Source: Bryobacterales bacterium
GTDB lineage: Bacteria > Acidobacteriota > Terriglobia > Bryobacterales > UBA6623
NCBI GenBank assembly: GCA_026713545.1
Contig: JAPOOG010000046.1
Coordinates: 39,537-103,536 of the forward strand
DNA length: 64,000 bases
Reading direction: 5' to 3'
Made by a program: the position numbers and the translations under genes. Under the pieces are notes generated by a model, which was not told the DNA's origin, did not search any database, and worked only from the letters and a program-made list of their open reading frames with translations. Below are positions 45,112 to 52,237 of this stretch, in pieces; position 1 is the stretch's first letter, and every line of letters starts with the position of its first letter.

Positions 45112-45677
45112 TCACGCCGCGTCAATATCGGTTTGGGCGAAATCCTCGCCCTTGAACAGCAGCGGCTCGCCGGTCGCCTTGGCGAGCGCGTAGGCGAAGC
45201 AGTCGCCAAAGTTCAGTGCCGCCGGGTGATTGCCCTTGCCGAAGCGGCGCCATGCACGGCGGGCTGCTTCCAGATGTTCGACCGTGACCGGCTCCAACTC
45301 GATCTGCGCGCTTTCCAGAAGCGTGTCGAGCTCATGCGCCGCCGTGGCGCCGCCTCGACATTCCACGACGATGGATGCTTCCAGCACGTTGGCGACCGAC
45401 ATGCGGCAGGGCGAGGCTGCCATGATCGCACTGGCATGGCGTCTAGCCTGCATGTCTCACCGCCCGACGGTCGAAGCACACGATACGACCGCCATGACTT
45501 CGTTGCGCTTGCTTGCCGTGCTCAACGTACTGTTCAAGTACGCCTGCGCGCGCCAAGCGGCTCGCGCCTCGTCCTGACGGCCCTCTCACGCACTTCGCCT
45601 CGCCGAGTGGTGAGAAATGCAGGCTCACCCGGCTCGCTGAACAGGATCGCCAGCAAAGCCGAGCTATCGACAATCAC
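45112..45677 (-). pseudogene. vapC: VapC-type PIN-domain toxin gene disrupted by a repeat element
   Basis: The gene begins at GTG 45677, overlapping the vapB stop (GTGA), and encodes VIVDSSALLAILFSEPGE, with the first PIN-domain acidic residue in VDSSA. It is then interrupted by the element 45447-45623. After the element it continues with ARRHASAIMAASPCRMSVAN and VLEASIVVE, then HPAALNFGDCFAYALAKATG and KGEDFAQTDI, containing the remaining conserved acidic residues. Total length is 566 bp; removing 176 bp leaves 390 bp, i.e. exactly 129 codons plus stop, the usual VapC size. With the element in place the frame hits a TGA after about 48 codons, so the toxin is expected to be inactive. Confidence 0.88.
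45447..45623. mobile_element. MITE-like inverted-repeat element inserted in vapC (~177 bp)
   Basis: Left end CCTGCATGTCTCACCGCCC and right end (reverse complement) CCTGCATTTCTCACCACTC; with GACGGTCGAAG versus GGCGAGGCGAAG the inverted repeat extends to about 30 bp. It contains the GCGCCAAGCGGCTCGCGCC segment shared with the longer intergenic copies but no heptamer array and no gene. Its position inside a recognisable coding sequence defines the element boundaries precisely and shows that this family has inserted into DNA. One base at one end belongs to the host gene. A clean target-site duplication is not evident. Confidence 0.82.
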
Positions 45678-45931
45678 TTGGGCAGGCCCCGGTCGTCATA
45701 GAGCAGATCGCCATGCTCCACCGCGGATGGCCCCGGCCCCAGTGACTCGGCGCAGCGCCGCCCGATGGCAAGCAACTCCTCGATGCGAGCATCCGCGTCA
45801 CGCAGGCGCTTCTCACGCGCAAGGCGTTCGCGTAGGGCGACGGTGATCGCGCCGGTCATGGTCTCGCCGGTCAGCCGCGCCAGTTCGGCGGCCAGCCGGC
45901 AGGTCTCGTCGTTCTTGATGTTGAGACCCAT
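45674..45931 (-). CDS. vapB: VapB-type antitoxin (PSK/Rv0623-like)
   Basis: 85 residues from ATG 45931. The N-terminus GLNIKNDETCRLAAELARLT and GETMTGAITVALRERLARE is the typical DNA-binding half of Rv0623-like VapB proteins; the C-terminus (GDLLYDDRGLPK) is the toxin-binding tail. The stop overlaps the vapC start by 4 bp. AGAGGT serves as a Shine-Dalgarno sequence within the palindrome at 45935-45947. The antitoxin frame is intact although its toxin gene is broken. Confidence 0.9.
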   Translation of the reverse strand: MGLNIKNDETCRLAAELARLTGETMTGAITVALRERLAREKRLRDADARIEELLAIGRRCAESLGPGPSAVEHGDLLYDDRGLPK

Positions 45932-45934
45932 GGT

Positions 45935-45947
45935 TACCTCTAAGGTA
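45935..45947. promoter_or_regulatory. Candidate VapB operator overlapping the ribosome binding site
   Basis: TACCT-CTA-AGGTA, 5-bp arms with a 3-bp spacer, immediately before the vapB ATG. Position and symmetry suggest autoregulation. Confidence 0.4.
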
Positions 45948-46054
45948 GATGGAAAACTCTCTTTCTACCCTACGCCATGTGGCGATCACGCGCAACGCCA
46001 ACGATGAGCATGGTCAAGACAATCTGGAAGAATTCAACCTCTCGCAGCCTTTGC

Positions 46055-46132
46055 GGGGGCTTCGTCCTGCGAACAGGCCCACCCGGCCGCCATCGCTGCG
46101 CAGCACAGCATCTCTCTACACGTCGGATTCAT
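46055..46132 (-). pseudogene. 5' fragment of a third isomerase gene copy
   Basis: From ATG 46132 the peptide NPTCREMLCCAAMAAGWACS followed by QDEAP matches the first 26 residues of the isomerase at 41732-42667, then homology ends. The ATG overlaps the stop of an amidohydrolase fragment (ATGA). Confidence 0.7.
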
Positions 46133-46239
46133 AAGCCGAAGAGCTTCCTGGCGTTGTCCGTGTAGATCTTTTTCTTGTGGTCGGCCGGAAGCTGCAGCTT
46201 CTCGATGATCTTCTCTTCGCTCAACCAACTCTTCTTCAT
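46129..46239 (-). pseudogene. 3' fragment of an amidohydrolase gene
   Basis: Encodes EKLQLPADHKKKIYTDNARK then LFGL and TGA, nearly the same as the end of the amidohydrolase at 48635-49711 (EELQLPADHKKKIYTDNARK, LFRL). It directly precedes and overlaps the isomerase 5' fragment by 4 bp, recording an ancestral amidohydrolase-isomerase gene order. About 79 bp (46127-46205) closely match 48633-48711. Confidence 0.7.
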
Positions 46240-46358
46240 GTCCTCGCTCTCCTTCCTGCCGGAGAACTTCCAATCTTACTTGGTCAGGTTTTTAAGGCAC
46301 GTCACCTCCGGATGAAATCCTTGGTTTGCAGCGGTCGAAAGGCCTGTGCCGTGACAGT

Positions 46359-47111
46359 TCAGACGCCGAGAGTCCATCGGGCTGTTCGAATTAGACGATC
46401 ATATGTATTACAGAGTGCATCGCAAGCACTGTGGATCTCGTCAACTCGTTGTTTGAACAGCTCCGGCTTCTCAGTTTCCAACTCTGCGGGAACAGCCTGG
46501 CGATCCCGCTTCAATCCAACCGGGAATGTGTTCGTCGCCAGTGTCGTTATTGTGTGTTGACAAGCGTTGAGAAACGAGCGCCTAAGTCTTTCCAAATCTT
46601 TATTGAGAAATTCGTGCTCTGGCCCCTGACGTGCCAGCACAATCTCGATACCCTCAAGCCTGCTCCATTCGAATGACCATCCCGCAAAACTACATTCTCT
46701 CAGGAATTCGATAGAACCACTTACGGACATTAGTTGGATCAATGCAGTGAGCCGTTGGCGATCGGAGTCGAAACTTCGATCGGCGTGTGAGGAGGCGGCA
46801 ACATGATGTTGGCGGTTAGCAATCGCTGCGTATAGGCTGGCTCGTGCCGCCCTCACCTCCTGGGGCGTGAAATTCTTGTGTTGGCTCGTTTTCGAGTCGT
46901 AGAAAGTGTGATGGTCCATGCACAGGAACACAAGATTGCCTTCGGCATCATTTGATCGATTCTTGTCCACATGGGCAATCTGCCCCATTTTCTCTGCTAG
47001 TGTCCCATTGAGATGAAAACAGAGCGCACATCTCCGTGCGCTCTTTGTGAGCACGGCGGACTGAACAGCGCTTGCTAGTTTCTTTCGCATGGGGTTCGTC
47101 ATCAACATCAT
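46359..47111 (-). CDS. HNH nuclease-domain protein with uncharacterised C-terminal domain
   Basis: 250 residues. N-terminal HNH fold: paired cysteines RRCALCFHL (Cys28, Cys31), then GQIAHVDKNRSNDAEGNLVF with catalytic-type His47 and Asn59, and LCMDHHTFYD (Cys64, His67/68). The remaining about 150 residues are predicted mainly helical and not recognised. HNH proteins of this type cut DNA and are common in defence and mobile-element contexts. Base composition is visibly more AT-rich than the flanking operons, suggesting recent transfer. It lies, with the next gene, between two amidohydrolase 3' ends. The start is uncertain among ATG 47111, 47108 and 47102. Confidence 0.75.
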   Translation of the reverse strand: MMLMTNPMRKKLASAVQSAVLTKSARRCALCFHLNGTLAEKMGQIAHVDKNRSNDAEGNLVFLCMDHHTFYDSKTSQHKNFTPQEVRAARASLYAAIANRQHHVAASSHADRSFDSDRQRLTALIQLMSVSGSIEFLRECSFAGWSFEWSRLEGIEIVLARQGPEHEFLNKDLERLRRSFLNACQHTITTLATNTFPVGLKRDRQAVPAELETEKPELFKQRVDEIHSACDALCNTYDRLIRTARWTLGV

Positions 47112-47521
47112 CCATCAGAAGCTTACTGTGACTCCTGTCAAACGTCCATTACTACAGCGCTACTCGCTACCAATTCATCCAAAGATCGTTCCCTGCGGGG
47201 ATGCACGAACTCGATAGCAAGTCTCATTCTGAGAATTCTGCTCTGGAAACACAGTGACGACGGAACAAGAATGCTGAAAAGTCGAATGTGTTTGAGATGG
47301 ATGAAACTTAGTTGGCCGGATAGATTGTCCGCACGAATGTCGGTTGTGGAGCGTATCCGGGGAAAGGCGTTCATGCAGTAAGCAGCGGGTTGCGAGCAAC
47401 GGTTGCCACACAGATGACAATGAGGCCTGGTGCGCAACGACCCAAAAGTAACCGCTTCAATGCCCACCGTCGTCATTTTGTATTGCCTTATTGTCCATCA
47501 AGCAGAGCACCCTTCTTGGCC
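47112..47521. other. Intergenic stretch in the low-GC segment, no supported gene
   Basis: Open frames here (for example 47138-47476, minus) have no recognisable domain, biased composition or ribosome binding site. The base composition is lower in GC than the chromosome on either side. It separates the HNH gene from the transglutaminase-like gene. Confidence 0.5.
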
Positions 47522-48295
47522 TTACGACAATAAATGTTCGACGACATCTTTAGCATTCGGGTTATACTTCATAATTTGCCGTACTGTGCTCGAGGGATCT
47601 CGGTATAGATACAAAGGTCTAATTTCTTCAGTGATGAGCCTGAAGCAGTGATATGTGATCGCATAGAAAACATCGGCGCCAAAGATCTCGGGGAAAGTAG
47701 GACTTCCAGGAGGAGGTTTATGAAGAAATTCAAAAGGATCAGACAGTAGTTCCAATGGCGGAGGGCTTAGCCGTGCTTTCTCATTATACGCGATTAGGAG
47801 GCTGTCGCTATTTGCCAGCTTCCTAAATTGATCGTTGGGCATATTGACATGACGTTCGATCGTGAATTGTTTGGCAAGATCAGGACGGTTCGCGTAGACA
47901 AGGTCAAGATTTTGAATGTCAGGATAGATGTATTTTACGGTCATACTAACATCGACGAGTGTGCAGTCTTCGACATGACACCAAGCGTGGTCGCTTTCAT
48001 CACCTACCGAGTGGAAGGTATCGTTATTTGGCCTACTAAGGATATAGTCGCCCAAACAAATCTTGGCAGGCCGTCGCATGATGGAGGCTAGAGTATATAG
48101 ATGCAAGGCATGTTCCCGGCAATACCATCCACAGTCTAGACCAGTGATGGTCCATTGAGGTTGCTCAGTATAGATGTGATTGAGCTCAGGCCGTACTTTC
48201 TTTGCAAGGATATCTGGGAAGTTCATGGGACCTTTGACACCCTGGTTTGTGGAGATCCGTGGGTCATCACTTGCTATATACGATTGAGATGACAT
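47522..48295 (-). CDS. Transglutaminase-like cysteine protease-fold protein (tentative)
   Basis: 257 residues, no signal peptide. I do not recognise a named family, but the order TGLDCGWYCREHALHLYTLA, a short gap, then DHAWCHVEDCTLVDVS fits the transglutaminase core: Cys59 (in CREHA), His103 (in HAW) and Asp115 (in DVS), with the usual ICLGDY-type strand between. Such folds act as peptidases, amidases or transferases, and occur in toxins. The gene is clearly AT-richer than the flanking operons and is cargo of the 46.2-48.6 kb segment, next to an HNH nuclease gene on the same strand. Activity is inference from motif spacing only. Confidence 0.6.
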   Translation of the reverse strand: MSSQSYIASDDPRISTNQGVKGPMNFPDILAKKVRPELNHIYTEQPQWTITGLDCGWYCREHALHLYTLASIMRRPAKICLGDYILSRPNNDTFHSVGDESDHAWCHVEDCTLVDVSMTVKYIYPDIQNLDLVYANRPDLAKQFTIERHVNMPNDQFRKLANSDSLLIAYNEKARLSPPPLELLSDPFEFLHKPPPGSPTFPEIFGADVFYAITYHCFRLITEEIRPLYLYRDPSSTVRQIMKYNPNAKDVVEHLLS

Positions 48296-48634
48296 TGTTC
48301 ACTGCTTGACAGTATATCATTTTGCGATGACGAAACGGCGCCTATTCCCTTGTATTACAAGATGAACAACTGCATGCACGAGAGCACAATGCCTACAGGC
48401 GACTATCGACTTGGTGGTGGCGAACGGTCGTACTAACGCAACTCGAAAACCATTACTGCAACAAGGTGCTGTTCAGCCGGCAGAGCATGGCCGCTACGGC
48501 AACCGCTGTCAATGAACTCGTCCATCAAGCGTGCCAAGCTGTAGGCGTTGCTAGCTAAAGCAGACACCCTGAAACCGCGTAAATTCAGTGAAAGGAAGGA
48601 GTTGGGAGAAAACCGTGCACGACACCAGTCTGCT
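48296..48634. other. Gene-free junction containing a vestigial isomerase start
   Basis: No complete gene. At 48638 (minus) an ATG overlaps the amidohydrolase TGA exactly as at 46132, and the first codons read MKQT, resembling MKPT of the isomerase; homology is lost after four codons. The frame ends after about 17 codons. The rest shows no structure I can support. Confidence 0.5.
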
Positions 48635-49711
48635 TCATAAGCGGAAGAGCTTCCTGGCGTTGTCGGTGTAGATCTTTTTCTTGTGGTCGGCCGGGAGCTG
48701 CAGTTCCTCGATGTTGGACACGATGAGGTTCGGATCGACCCAAGGGTGGTCGCTTGCGTAGAGCAGGCGGTCCGGGCCGACAAAATCGTAGCCGTACTTG
48801 ATGCCCAACGCAATGGGGGAAACGGCGTCGAGATAGATTTGCCGCAAGTATTCGCTGGGCGGTTTGCTGATGTTCTCGGCGCCGCGTTCGAGAACCTGCG
48901 TCTGGTGGTCGATGCGTCCGATCAAGTACGGCAGCGTTCCTCCGACATGCGGACACAGGAGCTTGAGCCGCGGGGTCTCGTCGAGAATACCGGCGAGGAT
49001 GATCCGCGCCAGGGCGATGGTCGTGTCGAACATCAACCCGAGGCCCGCGACCATCGAGCGCCCCTTGACCGCTTCGTAGGTCGTCGGGTAGGCGGGATGC
49101 AGGAGAATCGGAACACCGATCTCTTCAGCCCTTCCGAACAATGGCCGGAACTCATCTTCATCGGGAAACCGCCCGGCCAGGTTGGAGTAGAGCAGGATGC
49201 CGCGGAAGCCGAGCTTATCGACACAGCGGTCCAACTCCCGGAGCGCCTCATCCATGTGATAGAGCGGCAGCGTTGCAAGGCCGAAGAACCGGCTTGGGTG
49301 CGCCTTGACGACTTCGCCGATAAAGTCGTGGGCCAGCCGGGCCACCTTGGGAGCATCCGCTCCGAAGCGCTCCGGGCCGGGATCGTTGATGCTGAGCGCG
49401 GTCGTCTGGATGCCGGCCTTATCCATGTCGGCGAGCTTGGCGTCGACATCCATGTGCTGCGGACGAACGCGCCGATGCCACTCACCGGTGATCGTGTAGT
49501 AGGTCTCGCCTTTCTTGTAGGCGCGCGGGGCGTCGCCGCGCGTCATCATGAAGTCAAGGACCGGCGGCGGATACATGTGGCTCTGCACGTCGATCCGAAA
49601 CGGCTTCCCGTCGTGATGATCGGGCACCGCCGTCGTCCCACAAGCGGAGGCGGCCGCGCCGGCCGCCGCGAGGAATCGCCGCCGGCTCGATACGCTGGAT
49701 TTTTCGTTCAT
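48635..49711 (-). CDS. Amidohydrolase family (Amidohydro_2/ACMSD-like) protein, Tat-exported
   Basis: 358 residues from ATG 49711 with GGAGG six bases upstream. Tat signal SSRRRFLAAAGAAASACG. The TIM-barrel metal-dependent hydrolase pattern is visible: IDVQSHMYPPPVLDFM (here Gln-x-His, where the family usually has His-x-His), FRGILLYSNLAG, VPILLHPAYPTTYEA, LLCPHVGGTLPYLIGRIDH and LLYASDHPWVDP with the Asp typical of the active site. Members decarboxylate or hydrolyse cyclic or aromatic carboxylates. It follows the exported isomerase by 79 bp and closes the PSD1-DUF1501-isomerase-amidohydrolase operon. The missing first His is notable. Confidence 0.85.
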   Translation of the reverse strand: MNEKSSVSSRRRFLAAAGAAASACGTTAVPDHHDGKPFRIDVQSHMYPPPVLDFMMTRGDAPRAYKKGETYYTITGEWHRRVRPQHMDVDAKLADMDKAGIQTTALSINDPGPERFGADAPKVARLAHDFIGEVVKAHPSRFFGLATLPLYHMDEALRELDRCVDKLGFRGILLYSNLAGRFPDEDEFRPLFGRAEEIGVPILLHPAYPTTYEAVKGRSMVAGLGLMFDTTIALARIILAGILDETPRLKLLCPHVGGTLPYLIGRIDHQTQVLERGAENISKPPSEYLRQIYLDAVSPIALGIKYGYDFVGPDRLLYASDHPWVDPNLIVSNIEELQLPADHKKKIYTDNARKLFRL

Positions 49712-49790
49712 TTCCAACCTCCGCGCCATGGCACGATCAACCCCCAACAACGGAGCACTCGCGCGCCTCGGAACGACCGAGTGAGCGCCC

Positions 49791-50747
49791 TTATGCGGTC
49801 AACGGCCGCAGATATTCGTAACTTCGCCGAATCGCGTCTTCGACGGACATGACGCCTTCAAAGGCCTGATGCACCGTGACGTACCCGCGGTAGTCGATGC
49901 CGTGGAGAGTTTCGAATACCTCTTCGAAATCGCAGCCGCCTTCATCCCACAAGCCGATATGATCGACACCCACCTTGCCTTTGCCCCAAGTGCCGATCGC
50001 CGTATCAGCGTCGGGGTTGAGCCGGTGGTTCTGGACGTAGACGTTGAAGATATAGTCCTTCACGGCGAGGATGCCGTTCCTGCCGTAATCTTCACCGGCG
50101 ACAAACCAGTTGGCCGGTTCATAGATGATGCCGAAGTTGTCACGGCCGACTTTCCCGAGCACGTCCACCGAGCCCCGGACCGTTTCGAACAGGCTCGAGT
50201 TGTGCGCCTGGTGGGCCAGGCGGATGTTGCGCTCGCGCGCTTCGTCCGAGGCCTTCTGCGCCCATGCGATGTCCTCTTCCTTCTTCATGCAGATACGGAT
50301 CAAGTCCGCGTCGAAGGCCTCGGCGAGATCGAGATAGGGCGTGATGTTGCGCAAGCCGTCAGGGCCGTTCTCGTCGTTCTGCGGCACGAAGAAATCACCC
50401 GTCACCATCGACACGACCATGCCGGCGTCGTGGATGGCCTTGCCGATGCGCTCGACCTCCTCGGGCGCGGTATGCGTGCCGGCCTGCGAGGCTCGCATGC
50501 AAAGGGCCTGATAACCGTTATCGCGCGCGAGTCGGATGAGTTGATCGATCGTGAGCGAGGCTTCGCGCTTGTTGTCGAACTTCTCGGCGACACGGACGGA
50601 CATCGAGAGTTTCATGCGGGGCTCCGCCGAGGCCGTGGCGTCTCCGGATGACGTTTCGGGATCCTCGGTATGCGATGAGCAGGCAGCCAGCGCAGCCCAA
50701 CCGAGAGTTGCGCCCATGAGTTCCCGTCGAGTCGACTTGCTATTCAT
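49791..50747 (-). CDS. TIM-barrel sugar isomerase/epimerase family lipoprotein
   Basis: 318 residues from ATG 50747, preceded by GGGAGG. N-terminus STRRELMGATLGWAALAACS combines a twin-arginine motif with a good lipobox (LAAC), so a Tat-exported lipoprotein is predicted. The AP_endonuc_2 barrel includes LARDNGYQALCMRASQAG, DAGMVVSMVTGDFF, ADLIRICMKKEEDIAWAQKA, IRLAHQAHNSSLF, IIYEPANWFVAGEDYG, VYVQNHRLNPD and YRGYVTVHQAF. It is 38 bp after the DUF1501 stop. Distinct in sequence from the isomerase at 41732. Probable substrate a sugar or keto-sugar (inference). Confidence 0.87.
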   Translation of the reverse strand: MNSKSTRRELMGATLGWAALAACSSHTEDPETSSGDATASAEPRMKLSMSVRVAEKFDNKREASLTIDQLIRLARDNGYQALCMRASQAGTHTAPEEVERIGKAIHDAGMVVSMVTGDFFVPQNDENGPDGLRNITPYLDLAEAFDADLIRICMKKEEDIAWAQKASDEARERNIRLAHQAHNSSLFETVRGSVDVLGKVGRDNFGIIYEPANWFVAGEDYGRNGILAVKDYIFNVYVQNHRLNPDADTAIGTWGKGKVGVDHIGLWDEGGCDFEEVFETLHGIDYRGYVTVHQAFEGVMSVEDAIRRSYEYLRPLTA

Positions 50748-50785
50748 TCCTACCTCCCGAAGCCCGAGCCCGTCACGGAGCGAAC

Positions 50786-52237
50786 TCAGGCCAACATCTT
50801 TTGAACGACGTTCCCACCGACATCGGTCAAGCGGAAATCCCGACCGAGGTGACGATACGTCAGCCGGGTATGATCGAACCCGAGACAGCGCAGGATCGTC
50901 GCTTGCAGGTCGTGGATCCCGATCTTGTCTTCGACAATGCCGAGTCCCACTTCGTCGGTCTTGCCGATCACCTGCCCGCCCTTGATACCGCCGCCGGCCA
51001 GCCACATGCTATAGCCCTTGGAGTGGTGGTCGCGGCCGGCCGTCTCGGCTTCCTCGGGACGCCGTATCTCGGCCATCGGCGTTCGGCCGAACTCGCCGCC
51101 CCAAACGACGAGCGTGCTGTCAAGCAGCCCACGCTGCTTCAAGTCGCGTATGAGCGCGGCCGCCGGTTTGTCGGTCATGCCGCAGTTCTTCTCGAGTCTC
51201 TTGTTGAGGTTGCTATGGTCGTCCCAACTGGCGTGGGCGAGCATCACGAAACGCACGCCGCGCTCCACCATGCGGCGGGCGAGCAGGCAATTCGTACCGT
51301 AGGGCTTCGTGAGTTCCTCGTCGATGCCGTACATTTCCCGGATGTGCGCCGGCTCATCGCTGAAATCAAGCAGGCTGGGGGCCGCGGCCTGCATGCGGAA
51401 CGCCAGCTCGTAAGACGCGATGCGGGAGGAGATTTCCCGGTCTCCCGTCGTCCGGTAGCGTTCTTCGTTGAGCGCCCGCAGGGCGTCGAGGTCGGCGCGC
51501 TGCATCTTGCGGTCGACACCTTCGGGATTCGACAGATAGAGAATGGGATCGCCGGAACCGCGAAAAACGACGCCCTGATAGGTCGAGGGCATGAAGCCGC
51601 TCGACCAGTTGCTGGCTCCGCCGCTTGTGCCGCGCCCCGAGCTGAGAACGACGAAACCGGGCAGGTCGCGCGATTCGCTTCCCAGCCCATAGGTGACCCA
51701 GGCACCCAGCGTCGGTCGGCCCATCAGCGTGTGTCCGCTCATCAGAAGCGACTGGCCGGGGTGGTGGTTGAAGGCATCGCTGTACATCGAGCGAATCAGG
51801 CAAATGTCGTCGACCACCTCCGCCGTATGCGGCAACCAATCGCAGATTTCGATGCCGCTTTGCCCATGCCGCTTGAACGCGCGCGGGCTGGCCATGACCT
51901 TGGCGCTCGGTTTGACGAAAGCCAGCTCGAGGTCTCTGGTGAGCGATTCCGGAAGCGGCTTGCCGTGCCACTTCCGCAGTTCGGGCTTGGGATCGAAGAG
52001 ATCCATCTGGCTCGGGGCGCCCGCCTGGAACAGGAAAATGACGTTCTTCGCGGGGCCTTCAACGTGGGGCTTTCGGGGCGCGAGCGAGTTCGAAGTCTCG
52101 AGATCGGTTGCCGCCGTGCGGCCTTCGATCGAAAGCAGATGGGCGAGACTCGCCACGCCCAGGCCGCCCAAGCAGCGGTCCAGAAAATCGCGGCGCGTCC
52201 GGATGCGATGAAAGTCGGCAAGGGTCATGCGGATCAT
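50786..52237 (-). CDS. DUF1501 family Tat-exported protein
   Basis: 483 residues if the ATG at 52237 is used (overlapping the PSD1 TGA by 4 bp as ATGA); ATG 52228 (MTLADFH) is an alternative that matches the start of sister proteins. Tat-type signal RIRTRRDFLDRCLGGLGVAS. Motifs: [106 protein letters not shown]. Closest to the member at 32864-34297. Confidence 0.93.
   Translation of the reverse strand: MIRMTLADFHRIRTRRDFLDRCLGGLGVASLAHLLSIEGRTAATDLETSNSLAPRKPHVEGPAKNVIFLFQAGAPSQMDLFDPKPELRKWHGKPLPESLTRDLELAFVKPSAKVMASPRAFKRHGQSGIEICDWLPHTAEVVDDICLIRSMYSDAFNHHPGQSLLMSGHTLMGRPTLGAWVTYGLGSESRDLPGFVVLSSGRGTSGGASNWSSGFMPSTYQGVVFRGSGDPILYLSNPEGVDRKMQRADLDALRALNEERYRTTGDREISSRIASYELAFRMQAAAPSLLDFSDEPAHIREMYGIDEELTKPYGTNCLLARRMVERGVRFVMLAHASWDDHSNLNKRLEKNCGMTDKPAAALIRDLKQRGLLDSTLVVWGGEFGRTPMAEIRRPEEAETAGRDHHSKGYSMWLAGGGIKGGQVIGKTDEVGLGIVEDKIGIHDLQATILRCLGFDHTRLTYRHLGRDFRLTDVGGNVVQKMLA

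Noticed and set aside
45031..45846. 271-codon plus-strand open frame
   Set aside because: Antisense to vapC, the inserted element and vapB; no recognisable product.
46034..46273. 79-codon minus-strand open frame across the amidohydrolase and isomerase fragments
   Set aside because: It reads the amidohydrolase fragment out of frame and then enters the isomerase fragment frame; the two gene remnants explain the sequence better.
47138..47476. 112-codon minus-strand open frame between the HNH and transglutaminase-like genes
   Set aside because: No domain, no ribosome binding site and no composition bias typical of a gene.
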